From assembly GCF_033807575.1 (NCBI RefSeq), contig NC_084729.1, forward strand, positions 2,666,001 through 2,730,000: a stretch of DNA of 64,000 bases, given 5' to 3'. Shown piece after piece: positions 1 through 10,689 of this stretch (the stretch's first letter is position 1; every line of letters begins with the position of its first letter). Under the pieces are notes generated by a model that worked only from the letters and a program-made list of their open reading frames with translations, was not told the origin of the DNA and searched no databases. Source of the stretch: Cydia pomonella. Its lineage: Eukaryota; Arthropoda; Insecta; Lepidoptera; Tortricidae. The position numbers were made by a program, and so were the translations under genes.

Positions 1-497
1 ACGAAGTCATGGAGGAACGAGCTAGGTTCACGATCTACAAGCTGAAGGTAGAAGATGACAAACGGGACCAGTCTTGGCTAGTATTTAGACGATACACTGA
101 TTTTGTTAGGTTATATTCCAGAATAAAAGCGGAGCAGCCTAATATTATGCTTCCGTTGCCTGGCAAGAGATGGTTTAGAGACAACTTTGATTCTGCGTTT
201 CTAGAAGAGAGAGTAAGAGGTTTACAAGTATTTGTGAATGCTATATTAAAGAAGCTACCGAATCATCCGTTTGTGAGGGAGTTTTTTTGTCTCGATGAGC
301 CTCCGCAGGTCTTTAGTTACCAGCCGGAGGTCCAAGCCGTGTACGGAGCCCTAGAGGACTCCATAATGACGCTGAAAATGCAGCTAAAGCAGAAGGATGC
401 GACCATAATGCATTTGCAGAAGCGCGTGGCGCAGTTAGAGGGGCAGGTTAAGAACTGTGCCAGTTGTAGTACAAATGTTAATAATAATAGTATGTAA
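1..497 (+). CDS. SNX16: Sorting nexin 16, 3' coding end (partial)
   Basis: Sorting nexins of this type bind phosphatidylinositol 3-phosphate on endosomes through a PX domain and act in endosome-to-lysosome trafficking. The frame is open from the first base: the partial codon at 1-2 is followed by Glu-Val and then MEERARFTIYKL, which matches the start of the SNX16 PX domain, so the ATG at position 9 is internal and not the true start. The PX signature FRRYTDF lies about 28 residues in, a proline-rich loop (LPLPGKRWF) about 50 residues in, and the conserved end VREFFCLDEPP at about residue 88. A C-terminal coiled coil follows (about residues 115-150, QLKQKDATIMHLQKRVAQLE), as SNX16 has after its PX domain. 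The stop is TAA at 495-497. The N-terminal part and upstream exons lie outside the window. The family assignment is confident. Confidence 0.9.
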   Translation, partial: EVMEERARFTIYKLKVEDDKRDQSWLVFRRYTDFVRLYSRIKAEQPNIMLPLPGKRWFRDNFDSAFLEERVRGLQVFVNAILKKLPNHPFVREFFCLDEPPQVFSYQPEVQAVYGALEDSIMTLKMQLKQKDATIMHLQKRVAQLEGQVKNCASCSTNVNNNSM

Positions 498-1729
498 TTT
501 TGGTACCTGAAGCTTGCTCTAACGTTACGTTTAGTAGAATCGGACCAAGTGTGATTAGTGACCAAGGAAACTCTGCAGCGCAATACTTCGACTACCATAA
601 TAGTAGATTGTTAACCAAGGGATGAAAGACACTCATTTCTACCGGGGTACTTTGGTCTTCTAACGCAGTGAGAGCGTTAATAATCCGAGGATCGTAGTTA
701 AACGCTGTTACTTTTCATTTCGAAAACGAGGAAAGTAAAATACATGTGTTTTTTTAACATGACAGTCTAATTTTTTATAGGATTTCTTGAACCTACAATT
801 AACCATTTAGGTAAAAGTACTGTTATTTATGGGGAGGTCAATATCAGAATGGAAATTGTATAACAGATCCATTTAAACCAACATTTAAAAACTAGTGTTA
901 TTTTAAACGTCAAACTTATATGAACTTATGACGTATAAATAACACTTGCACTGCGTGTGCTATCAAAAACGTTGCAGATTTATCTTGGTCTAACTATATA
1001 TATACACCGTGTTTTTTTAAATTCCGCTAACTCCGGGGTATAGGTAAGTACGCTTAAGGGAAAAAAATGGCATAGTTAATTAAAAAATAATAATAATAAT
1101 AAAGTTATTAATAGCATATAGCGTTGTTGTAACACGGACATTACATTTAATTCAGCCAAACAATTGAAAACTGTGACATATCAATATCAATGTCATTTCG
1201 AACATCGATCGTCTGAGACAGTACTTAACTTTTGTTGCAAATGAATAAACTCGTAATAAACACTAATCAATATGTACACAGGCCCTAAGGCAAGTGTACA
1301 CGCTCGTAAGGGCCGTATAAGAAAAAAATTAATGTTTGATTATCTCCGCAATGGAGTTAATTACAATACCGCTGTCTTTGAGAAAGTTACTTAATTTAAG
1401 CTCAGGAATGCACCCTTGAAATTAACGAAAATATACAAAACACGGTGCATATATGCATTGGCAATATAAATACCCGGTACTACATACTACTGGTCCGGTA
1501 GCTTGCTATGGTTGTACCAATGTACCGCATTTTATTTAAGATTCTCATTTTGTAAATTAGGAAATATTTAACAGGGTTTCGATATATCGATAAATAAGCC
1601 ACAAATGTTCTATGTATGATTATGAATTGTTCTGTATGCTCATTCAATAGGGAGTATTATTGCAATATTCTGCCGCCAGAGTTCAGCGGTAGCACACATC
1701 ATAAACCATAGAGTAACTTATACGTACTA
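498..1729. other. 3' UTR of SNX16 and intergenic repeat debris
   Basis: No gene is visible. The first part is presumably the SNX16 3' UTR; an AATAAA-type signal sits in the AT-rich tract near 1097, but I cannot say whether it is used. Positions about 890-1000 are a degenerate half of the palindromic MITE found intact at 6004-6163 (they share the elements around GACGT and ATCTTGGTCT). The stretch 1640-1715 (AGGGAGTATTATTGCAATAT) recurs near 52858 and, inverted, near 36380-36560. Confidence 0.5.
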
Positions 1730-2099
1730 TCAAAGAGAATTTGAAATAGAGGTGCATTGTCACAGAAAATTTTGTAGCCACAGTAAATTTACTGCCATCT
1801 TTAGACACATGATTAAAACTTTTAGCATGCCATGTGACTTTGATCCTTATTCCTTTCTTAATTGATTGAATATCAAAAAGTGGCGCCATCGCTTGAAACG
1901 ATGCCGCCATAGCTTTGGTCTTTGATCTATTAGATGGCGCCACTTTTTGTTATATAACAAATTTAACACATATCAGTGAATGGATAAGGAGCATAGTCAG
2001 ATCTAAAAGTTTAAATCATGTGTCGAATAATGGCAGTAAATTTACTGTGGCTATAAAGTTTTCTTTGCCAATCCACCTCTATTTAAAATTCTCTTTGCT
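1730..2099. repeat. Foldback (palindromic) element, intact copy
   Basis: About 180 bases (1731-1905) are repeated as an imperfect reverse complement at 1920-2099 around a short centre rich in GATGGCGCCAC. The outer ends read CAAAGAGAATTTGAAAT and the reverse complement of the same sequence. Other copies in the window are 11803-14650 (split by a LINE) and 55068-56048 (split by another insertion). There is no coding capacity; the short ORFs here are read off the palindrome. Confidence 0.8.
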
Positions 2100-2104
2100 A
2101 GTGC

Positions 2105-2470
2105 CCGCCGCGCTAAGGACAACTATAGGTGTTATGGCGGACGCTGTCAAAGTAACCTTCACACTTTCAAGTAAGGTTTACATTAGCTCGCTTGCTCCCG
2201 CAACCTTGGCGTTTGAGTGATGTTTGTGTTGTAAACAAACCGCCTTATATTTATTAATAAGATATAATATGTGAAAACTTGTCAAAACACTGTTTTACCT
2301 TTTGAACCCTTTATGTCATAAACACAAACATCACTCAAACGCCAAGCTCCCGGTCGTAAGCGAGCTAATGTAAACCTTACTCGACAGTATGAAGGTTACT
2401 TTGACAGCGTCCGCCATGACACCTATAGTTGTCCTTGGCGCTGTGGGCACTAGTAACGACGACATTAGGT
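2105..2470. repeat. Inverted pair of a dispersed repeat
   Basis: The block 2105-2230 (containing GCGGACGCTGTCAAAGTAAC and GGCGTTTGAGTGATGTTTGT) recurs reverse-complemented at 2327-2470. The same family occurs at 37735-37918 and, split by a retroelement, at 26566-27150. No protein is evident. Confidence 0.75.
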
Positions 2471-2548
2471 GTTCTTGGCGTTCAAAGGGAAGTCAAGTCA
2501 ACGGCAGATAAATTCTCAAGTGGATCCCAACATTTAAAAAAGTTACTC

Positions 2549-3430
2549 TACCAGGGGTTCTCAAACTTTTTGGTGACTGAACTCTTTTGGAAAGCGAAAT
2601 ATTTGATGGGGACTTAAATTAATTTTTTTTGTTTGTCACTGTGGACGAGAGATGGTTTTTTTTTACTCGCAGAACTTTGAGAATGGTTGTAATTAGCTTT
2701 GGAAAAATACGGAAAAATTTCCAAACGAGTCGTTTTTTTCGAAAATTTCAGTTACAATACTTCCGAAAAAAACTAATAAAGCCGAAAAAAACAACTTTTT
2801 TTTTAACTTTTGTTTTGTTCCATATGAATTTCATTGGGAATTTAAACAGGAAGGTTAAGGTTGCACGTCTAATGTGTTAGTTTCTGGCATTTTATATATT
2901 TGTCACTGTCATCAGTCATCACTCATCAGTGGCATTGTGTATGATATTTCTGAATAAAACAGGAAAAAACCGAAAAAAATCGAAATTTGGTAAAATTCCC
3001 GAAAAAATCATTTTATTTTCTCCGGAATTTTCATCCCTAGTTGTAATATAGCAACTTTTACTAACTACCTGAGATAAGTGATAGATCTATAATAGAACAT
3101 CCGCTTCGATATAATGAGTCTGCAATTAAGCAATATTAGTACAAAATATAAATTAACTTAAATCAAACATGAGTAGGTAAATTACAAAAAATTGTAAACT
3201 AGGTCCATAATTGGTACTGAAGTCGGAAAATTATTTCCTGTTAAAATACAAAGAAAGTAGTAAATTAATTTTATTAATTGTTAACTTAGTGACTTGATTT
3301 TCTTTTACACCTTAGTACAATTTTGTACTTGTATATTCAACAATAAAAAAAAAATATTGTAGCTAACTTATATTAAAAAACTGTCAAATATATATGTATA
3401 TAACTTACCTATATAAAAGACATGTGTCAT
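2549..3430. other. hAT-like terminus then AT-rich sequence, no gene
   Basis: At 2550 the sequence CAGGGGTTCTCAAACTTTTT looks like a hAT (Charlie-type) terminal repeat, but I did not find its partner. The rest to 3430 is AT-rich with runs of T and CGAAAAA motifs. I see no gene in it. Confidence 0.35.
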
Positions 3431-3635
3431 TCACGAGTGAGTGATTTAAATGAACTATATCTTTTGATTGAACTCAGTCACTCTTTAACTCACTGATGAT
3501 TTAACTCATCTATCTCTGTGTTCCTGGTTCGCTCTTTCCCACTCACGATTCGAATGATCCGGCCGAGTGTGACGAGCGAGTGAGACGATGCGAATATATG
3601 TTTCTGGATTTTAAATAGTATGTACAGTAAGCTGC

Positions 3636-3692
3636 AGAGATAACTGACCCCCTGCACGGAAATGTGTTTGCAGGGGGGTCAGTTATCTCTAC
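3636..3692. repeat. Near-perfect hairpin, 21-bp arms
   Basis: AGAGATAACTGACCCCCTGC is followed after a 12-base loop by its reverse complement, with one extra G in the second arm. It is probably the remnant of a foldback MITE; no terminator or RNA gene is implied. Confidence 0.6.
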
Positions 3693-3791
3693 AACTTATA
3701 CGGTTTTGGTACAAAATTATCTCACTAGGCGCTCGATATTCCGGCAGGTAGTGTTTCCGTTGACCTGCTCTATAATTCGGGAGTTTAAAAT

Positions 3792-3954
3792 ACAGTCGAA
3801 CGCCGGATTACCGATCGGTTGCATTGTTCGTTTGACCTTGACGGCCACATGTTTTTATTAGGTCATTTCCAATAAAACTTCACTAATCCGGTACCTTCTA
3901 CAATCCGGCAAAGGGGGGAGAATCGAGTGCCGGATTACCGAGCGCTGACTGTAT
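3792..3954. mobile_element. Short pogo/Tigger-like MITE
   Basis: The ends TACAGTCGAACGCCGGATTA and the reverse complement of CCGGATTACCGAGCGCTGAC plus TGTA form imperfect terminal inverted repeats of about 28 bases flanked by TA. This is the pattern of Tc1/mariner-pogo derivatives. There is no transposase ORF. Confidence 0.6.
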
Positions 3955-4014
3955 TTATTTTAGTGTGTGACATTTAACATTTAATTTAATTTTCTCATTA
4001 ACTAAGCCGTGGGT

Positions 4015-4137
4015 GCGTAGCCAAGATGACTCCGTAGCGAACGATACGGCCCTCTCTCTCTGTCACTCAGATATTAGCGCGCCAAACATATTGGCGTCTC
4101 ATTCGCCACGGAGCGTAAGCGATTGGCATCTTGGCAA
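4015..4137. repeat. Foldback repeat with CGTAGCGA-type arms
   Basis: Arms around AAGATGACTCCGTAGCGAACG and the inverted ACGGAGCGTAAGCGATTGGC flank a CTCTCTCTCTGTCACTC centre. Relatives lie at about 28253-28397 and 40998-41150, where the centre again encodes nothing recognisable. Confidence 0.6.
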
Positions 4138-4173
4138 AGCCCTCTGATATTTAAATTATTGTTTTTATTCTTG

Positions 4174-4412
4174 ACGACCAGTTTGGCCTAGTGGGTCCCG
4201 AGTTCAAATCCTGGTAAGGGCATTTATTCGTGTGATGAGCATGGATATTTGTTCCTGAGTCATGGGTGTTTTCTATGTATTTAAGTATTTATAAATATTT
4301 ATATATTATGTATATCGTTGTCTAAGTACCCTCAACACAAGCCTTATTGAGCTTACTGTGGGACTTAGTCAATTTGTGTAATAATGTCCTATAATATTAA
4401 TTTATTTATTTA
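4174..4412 (+). mobile_element. tRNA-derived SINE (family A), head partly deleted
   Basis: It begins GACGACCAGTTTGGCCTAGT with an A-box (TGGCCTAGTGG) and a B-box (GAGTTCAAATCC), but the stretch between them is shortened by about 25 bases compared with the copy at 10721. The body and tail (CTCAACACAAGCCTTATTGA ... TTTATTTATTTAT) match the other copies. Transcription was presumably by RNA polymerase III. Confidence 0.8.
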
Positions 4413-4645
4413 TTTATATTCTACTGTATAAAAAATCCATGCTGCCTGGTGCAAACATTGAATAAATGTATTATATAACCAAAAATGTGAATAATTTACT
4501 GTTATGGTATTTTGTGAATAAGTTTATTATATTATTACTTTCATAGGTGCTACATGTCACTGATATATTTAGCATTTACCTATAATGTTGCATTTTTACA
4601 CATAGCAAATATATATTGATTAAGATGCGTAAAATCATAGATTAA

Positions 4646-5372
4646 TATAAGTAAAGAAAGAGTGGAGAACTTCATACATAAGTTTTCTTACCAAACGCGA
4701 GCTAATCGTAGTTGACATCTAGCGTCAAAAAGCGGAATTTATCAGTACTGCTACTTGACAATAGATGTCGCGACGAAAGAAAACTAATGCTCAACAATTT
4801 TCAGCTAATATTATAACCGGATTAACCGAAACTCTATTTTCAACTTCTGCTTGTAATAGGGAGCGTGCATGAACTGTAGAAGGCAGCACAGGAGCCGTCA
4901 GATTTTTTTGAGCCTTATTTGTATATAGAAAAAGATCTTTCTACATCCACTGATGTGAGTGGAGTGAAATGGATATACAATATATTTATATTATCTAAGG
5001 AAGCTTGCTTTAATACTAGATGAAACTTTTTTCTCACTTAAGCAGAAAGCTGTGCAAAATAGATTAATCACAATCCGTAGATTGCGACGTGACGTGAAGG
5101 CAGCCGAAATAAAATAATTTAATTTATAATTATTAATTACAATTAATCATTTATAATTATTTTATACACACAATATCATTAAATGACAAGGTATGTCCAT
5201 GTTATGCAAAAACTGAAAACAGCTCACCCCCGCCGATCTCTGGTGACATCTGGTGTCAAGTAGCGGTACTTATAAATCCACTTATTGACGCTAGATGTCG
5301 ACTACGAAATAACTCGCGTTTTGGTAAGAACACTGATTTATGGAGTTAGGTACCACTCTTTCTTTACTTATA
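4646..5372. mobile_element. DNA transposon derivative with about 80-bp terminal inverted repeats
   Basis: The left end AAGTAAAGAAAGAGTGG followed by TTACCAAACGCGAG and TTGACATCTAGCGTC is mirrored at 5290-5372. The inner 550 bases carry no transposase ORF. A partial copy of the 200-bp repeat seen at 14873-15082 lies inside at about 4858-4910, so insertions are nested here. Confidence 0.65.
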
Positions 5373-6003
5373 TTTCTTTAGGTAAAATCTTAGACAAATT
5401 CGTGTTAGGAATTTGACAGGTAAACGAGATGGCGCTGTACAGCTCCATACATTTTGCGGTAACTCGGATTTTCAAAAGTTGTCGTATCACAACTCAGTGA
5501 CAGCTAAACATGGCGCAGTACAGCGCCATCTGTTTTGCATATAGCATATACAAGTAATAACAAAAATAGTGGGGATCATTAGGAAAAAGTGGAAGAAAAA
5601 ATTATTTGACGTGAAATATTTTTGGCCTTTGTATGGAGTAATGGTTATAGTATATTTATGTAAGTTTATTACCATTAGTATATATTATTTATCGCTATTT
5701 TTGCTTGTTTTAAGTTACTTATTCTGTTTTTTTTTGTTTAATGCCTGCACGTACTACTGTTTCTGTTTAGCCTGATGGTTGACTGGTAGAGAATGCCTTT
5801 AGGCATTAAGTTCGCCATTTGTACTTTATTTGTTATATTGTGCAATACAGTTTAAATAAACAAATAAATAACGGCCGACTTGGGCGTCCTGTCCCATGGG
5901 AAAACATTTTTTTTTTGGGCCAAAATTTTTTTCTTCTTTTTTCTAATCCCAATATTTAAATAGATCCCCACTATTTTTGTTACATCCTGTAGATAATTAT
6001 TTA
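5373..6003. other. Non-coding AT-rich interval
   Basis: Two short inverted motifs (GGCGCTGTACAGCTCC near 5430 and GGCGCAGTACAGCGCC near 5512) suggest another decayed foldback element. No gene is seen. Confidence 0.35.
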
Positions 6004-6163
6004 ATAGAGTCAGACCAAGATAAGTTGGCAGCGATTTTGACAGCCCGGACAGTGCAAGTGTTGTTTTAAACGTCAACCTTGTATGAAATTATGACGTTTA
6101 CTTACACTTGCACCGTCTGGTCTATCAAAATCGTTGCCAACTTATCTTGGTCTGACTCTAAGA
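6004..6163. mobile_element. Palindromic MITE, intact
   Basis: The terminal repeats AGAGTCAGACCAAGATAAGT are almost perfectly inverted over about 60 bases, with a centre containing AAACGTCAA and TGACGTTTA. Partial copies lie near 890-1000, 39065-39180 and 60525-60590. It is non-autonomous, with no ORF. Confidence 0.75.
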
Positions 6164-6254
6164 GAGTGTAATGTGTACACGCGTTTTATAAAAGGCTTAC
6201 TTTGTAATGACTTAAACAGGGAAAAGTGAGAGAGTTGCATTAGTTTTTATGAGA

Positions 6255-6480
6255 ACCTGTCAAATTAACCGGTTTAGAAGAATAAAAACCGGTTTCTTCC
6301 TATGTCGGTGTCTTTGTTTACACACACCACCAGGCCGACCAACGGTTGCGTCGCTCGTCGAATAAACCGGTTTTTTAGGTTACAATAAAGTTCTTAAAAC
6401 GTTCGCGTTCGTATAAAAGTTGGGTGGAAAAACGAAATAAACCGGTATTTACCGCTATTTTAAAAACCGGTTCCCAGCCT
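6255..6480. promoter_or_regulatory. Cluster of five AACCGGT motifs
   Basis: AACCGGT(T/A) occurs near 6267, 6288, 6363, 6441 and 6465 (four copies read AACCGGTT, the fourth AACCGGTA), each in a T/A-rich context. Such a cluster is typical of subterminal transposase-binding repeats in some hAT elements, and it also resembles the Grainyhead/CP2 recognition core. No gene follows closely, so a transposon end is the likelier reading. Part of an open frame (6424-6642) crosses it but resembles nothing. Confidence 0.4.
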
Positions 6481-7042
6481 TGGGTGAAACCTATGCGCTA
6501 TCTTAAGAAAGTTCATCATGTCGTGTTCCCTCCCTGTCACACTTACGTACGAATTTACAAGTGCGACAGAGGCAATACGTCGAACATGGTCCGCGGTAGG
6601 CCCTTAGCGTGTGCGGTGTATAATTTATCACAGAATAAATAATATCGTACAAAAATGACGCTTCCTAGACAATCGAAGTTTGACAGCGGTTCAGGGACGA
6701 AATAATGCTGTTCTTTTCTAATGTATGGCACTATCCCTTTCGGGCATTTAGGGATATCAAAATTCAAGTCACTATCGTATCTGTGGTTGTGCATGCAAAG
6801 GGACGTCAAGTTGCGCCAACCCTAATTATTGCTCGGAGCACTGCTGAGCCGAACGGAACCGAGAATGCCCGAAAGGATCTGTGTCGCCCCCTGATTTTTA
6901 TTAAGTTTGATTAGTGAGTAGGTAAATTAAACTGAATGTACAAGCAATAATTATCATAAGATGTGCCTTAGCTTATGTGTTTTAAATGTATTAAATGACA
7001 ATTTGTCAATAAATAAGATTTGATTGAACTTAAACTTGTTTT
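6481..7042. other. Intergenic repeat-like DNA, no gene
   Basis: Short ORFs on both strands lack recognisable motifs. An inverted pair GCCCGAAAGG / CCTTTCGGGC occurs near 6735 and 6868, consistent with a decayed foldback element. Confidence 0.3.
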
Positions 7043-7056
7043 TATTTTATTTGGGT

Positions 7057-7360
7057 ATGTACTACTTCCTCGCGTTGTCCCGGCATTTTGCCACGGCTCA
7101 TGGGAGCCTGGGGTCCGCTTGACAACTAATCCCAAGATTTGGCGTAGGCACTAGTTTTACGAAAGCGACTGCCATCTGACCTTCCAATCCAGAGGGTAAA
7201 CTAGGCCTTGTTGGGATTGGTCCGGTTTTCACCGAAAAGCGACTGTTAAATATCAAATGATATTTCGTACGAGTTGGTACGAGCCGGGGTTTGAAGTGTT
7301 TGAACCCGCGATCTCCGGATTGCAAGTCGCACGCTCTTACCGCTAGGCCACCAGCGCTTC
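7057..7360 (-). mobile_element. tRNA-derived SINE (family B), full length
   Basis: On the minus strand the head reads GCGCTGGTGGCCTAGCGGTA (A-box) and GATCGCGGGTTCAAAC (B-box), like a tRNA. The body ends at CGGGACAACGCGAGGAAG. It is flanked by a direct repeat TTTTATTTGGGTAT (about 7043-7056 and 7360-7373), which marks the insertion site. Confidence 0.85.
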
Positions 7361-8240
7361 TTTTATTTGGGTATATACGATTGGTAAAATCATAGACTAG
7401 CAGTCATTAAAAATAAATCATCATTTCCATCAAAACAAGCATCATCATCTGGTCCACTTCATCAAATTGGTGGTTTTCGAGAGAAAATGCTCGAGTTGCA
7501 TAAGAAAAATCCACGATTTTCACAGACATCTCTTCTAAATACCTAAAACTGTGTTCCTCGTTGTCTCCAGAATACGAATTAACCGGTTTTCGTTTATGGA
7601 CGGGGGGACGGGTTGAAAAAAGGGGGGAAAGATGGCGGCCGACCATCATTGATATTTGTTCACATCTCGAGTTCTATGGGACCGATCGGATCGTGTGAGG
7701 TGTCGTTTGAAAGAATATTAATCGTGCTATTATTGTTTCCTAATAACCGAAGTGATAACTGTAGTCGTTTACAAAATATTTGAAAATGTGATTTTTTACC
7801 GTGCATGGATGACAAGTACTGATGAAACATGCTTCTAACTCTATAAATTATAACTTGATCGCAATTAATGTTATTACAAAATATACGACACATTTCATTA
7901 GCTTTCCAAAAACATAGGTTTTATTGATGTATGACATTTTATAACCAAGTAATGATGATTTTTGTTCAGCATGGGTCACTATACACTCACTACTGGCCGT
8001 CATATAAATGGCGGCCGACCGTCCCGTCGTTGACTTAATTATTTCTCGGGTTCTATTTCATTTATCAATTCGTGATAGATGTCATTTGAAAGTATATTGA
8101 ACGTACTATAATTGTTTTGTAAAATCTGTAGTCGTTTACAAAATAATTGAAAATATATGTTTTTCCCCGTGCATGGATAGCGTAAGTACTGCTTAGACAT
8201 GCTTCTAACTCAGTGGTTGTTAACCTTTTCAGAGGTCAGA

Positions 8241-9845
8241 GCCCCTAGTGTAAATTTATTCGATACCGAAACGTGACGTACGCGTTTCAATTCAATTCAA
8301 TTCAAATATACTTTATTCATGTAGGCCTAGCAACAAGCACTTATGAATAGTAAGACAGTATTACATATAATTATCTTAATCTAATTATCAGAGCAATTTA
8401 TTGATGTTGTAAATATTATTCCATATATAATATTAATGAATATAATTCATAGATCAAATTTAATACTAAAACTTTCACAAAATATAGTCATACAAAAAAA
8501 AAATGTATAAAAAATACTAGTCTAGATTGTTTCTAGAATAAATTCTAAATGTCAAACAAATATAATAAAAACAACAAAGGAAATACATGCATTGGAATAT
8601 CCATTTCATCATCATTATTCAAATATAATAAATAATTAATCATTTCGAATCACAATTAATCCCACGTTGTTTTATCATTCATGTAGTCGTGTGTGGTATA
8701 ATAAGCTTTAGAAATAAGTTTACGCTTTACATGATTCTTAAATTTATTAATTGGTAACTCAGTAATATGGTTTGGAAGTTTATTATAAAATCTCACACAA
8801 TTACCCATGAATGATTTTTTAATTTTATGGAGCCGAGTGAAGGGCACGGCGAACTTATGTTTATTTCTAGTATTAATATTATGAATGTCACAATTTTTCT
8901 TAAAATCGGCAATATTTTTATGCACATACAGAATATTCTCATAAATGTATTGACAGTGCACTGTCATGATGTCAATTTCCTTAAATTTATCTCTCAGTGA
9001 GTCTCTATGGTTCATTTTATATATTGCTCGAATAGCCCTCTTCTGCAGAACAAAAATGGTATTTATATCTGAAGCACCACCCCACAGTAAAATACCATAT
9101 ATATGACATAATGCTATGGAAGTAACTAAAATATACTAATCGAGCTGTTTTTACATCAGTTAACTGACGGATTTTGCTTACTGCAAAAGCTGCAGAACAG
9201 TCTATTCGAAAGATTAGCAATATGGGGACCCCACTGGAGTTTAGAATCTAAAGTTATACCAAGAAAAAACTGTACTATCAACTAATTCCAATTCCTCATC
9301 CTTCACAATGACACTTGTTTTTACATGCCTTACATTACTAGTGACAAACTTAATACATTTAGTCTTATTTTCATTTAACAATAAATTATTAACATTGAAC
9401 CAATTTACTACTTTTGAAATAGCATCGTTTACATCATTGTAAGCTTGTTGCTGTCGTTTGACTTTGAAAATAAGTGAAGTGTCGTCTGCAAACAATACTA
9501 TATCATGGTGGGTCTTTACAAGGAATGGCAAGTCATTTATGTAGATAAGGAACAGGAAAGGTCCCAATATTGACCCCTATGGTACACCCATAGAGACCAA
9601 TGACCCCGGTGATCGCTGTCCATTCACATCGACCCTTTGTATTCTACCATTTAAGTAGGACTTAAGTAAATCCAGTGCCGCTCCTCTAACTCCATAATAG
9701 TTTGCGTTAAGTGTCATTTTTTGTATGGGATATTGAGTTTCCGAAACGTCCCGCTTGGCGCACTGTTTCTAAATCCCATACAAAATGAGACTTAACGCAA
9801 ACGCGCACGTCACGTTTCGCTATCGAATAAATTTACACTAGCCCT
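8241..9845. mobile_element. Palindromic CCCCTAG MITE split by a LINE
   Basis: The left part (CCCCTAGTGTAAATTTATTC ... GTACGCGTTT) ends at about 8288 and the right part resumes at about 9704 (GTTTGCGTTAAGTG ... TTTACACTAG). Intact copies at 43050-43240 and 43241-43430 show the uninterrupted site, so the LINE came later. GTTT is the apparent short target duplication. Confidence 0.8.
8288..9703 (-). mobile_element. 5'-truncated non-LTR retrotransposon (RT 3' half)
   Basis: On the minus strand, 9241-9567 encodes reverse transcriptase with YINDLP and the catalytic FADD motif. The frame 8656-9015 encodes the usual C-terminal tail with KIKKSFMGNCVRFYNKLP. The 3' end is a TTGAA microsatellite (8288-8305), typical of CR1/Jockey-group elements. 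Frames are broken between 9015 and 9241, so it is dead. Confidence 0.85.
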
Positions 9846-10689
9846 ATGCCTAACTAGGGAATTCAATTTTACCCCTCCTCCCAATAATTATCAATAATTC
9901 TTACAGGTCATTTTTTATATTTAATTGAGCTTATTACCCCCCGTAAAATAACAGTTTTACCCCAGGTTAGGAACCGCTGTCTAACTCAGAAATTATAATT
10001 TTACCGTAATTTTATGAGCTTTCCAAACACATAAGGTAACATGTAATGATGAATTTTATTCAATATGGGCCTTGCGCGCCGTCATATGTGACATTATCTA
10101 TGAAAAGGGACCTTATTGTCGATGGCGCTTACGCCGCACTGTGTAGCGCGGCGTTGTTTATAATATGGGAGCATCGTTGATAATGGCACATGGCACATAT
10201 AAATGGCGACTGGCCGTCGTTGATTATTCATCATTCTTCGGGTTCTATTTTACTGATCAATTCGTGATGGATACCATTTGCAAGCATATTAAATGTAAAG
10301 ATAATACTCGGTTGTTTGAAATCTTAGGCGCAAAATTAACTATTTTAAAAATATTTAAGAAAATGTGAAGAACATCATTACCTAAGTTTGCTTAGTGATC
10401 GAAATAATTTGAGAAAGAGATAATATAGAAAATATAGCGTGAATTTTTTCGGAATAACAATCAACAAATTATTAATTAGCTCTCCAAAAATAAATATATT
10501 GTTACCCTACAACTATAAACATACAATGTGCTACACCAGCCACTGAAATTGGTGTGAGTACACGTTGTATAGGTTGTAATACTTGTAATATGGCAATTAG
10601 CCACTTTTAGTATTTAGCAGTAACACACTGGTTTACTGCGACATAAACGCATATTGCTTGTGTCAGCGCAACCTAACGTGTATATATAG

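Larger units (their letters stand above)
8211..9979. mobile_element. hAT-like MITE hosting further insertions
   Basis: The ends CAGTGGTTGTTAACC and GGTTAGGAACCGCTG are inverted repeats of the hAT type. TCTAACT(C) lies on both sides, a 7-8 base target duplication within the satellite unit. The interior was itself hit by the 8241-9845 MITE. Confidence 0.6.
7632..10500 (+). repeat. Tandem array of a ~376-bp satellite-like unit, interrupted
   Basis: Three diverged units begin ATGGCGGCCGACC at 7632 and 8008 and ATGGCGACTGGCC at 10203. Shared landmarks are TCGGGTTCTATTT, GTAGTCGTTTACAAAAT, CCGTGCATGGAT and CATGCTTCTAACT. Unit 2 is split at 8210/9980 by the nested elements listed separately. The open frames inside are products of the repeat. 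Confidence 0.75.

Noticed and set aside
9..497. ATG at position 9 as the true start of the sorting nexin
   Set aside because: The frame is open to the window edge and the preceding residues continue the conserved PX domain sequence.
7290..7360. Genuine tRNA gene
   Set aside because: The A and B boxes are the head of a SINE with body, tail and target duplication. The same applies to 4174, 10721, 25959, 35370, 48036 and 50170.
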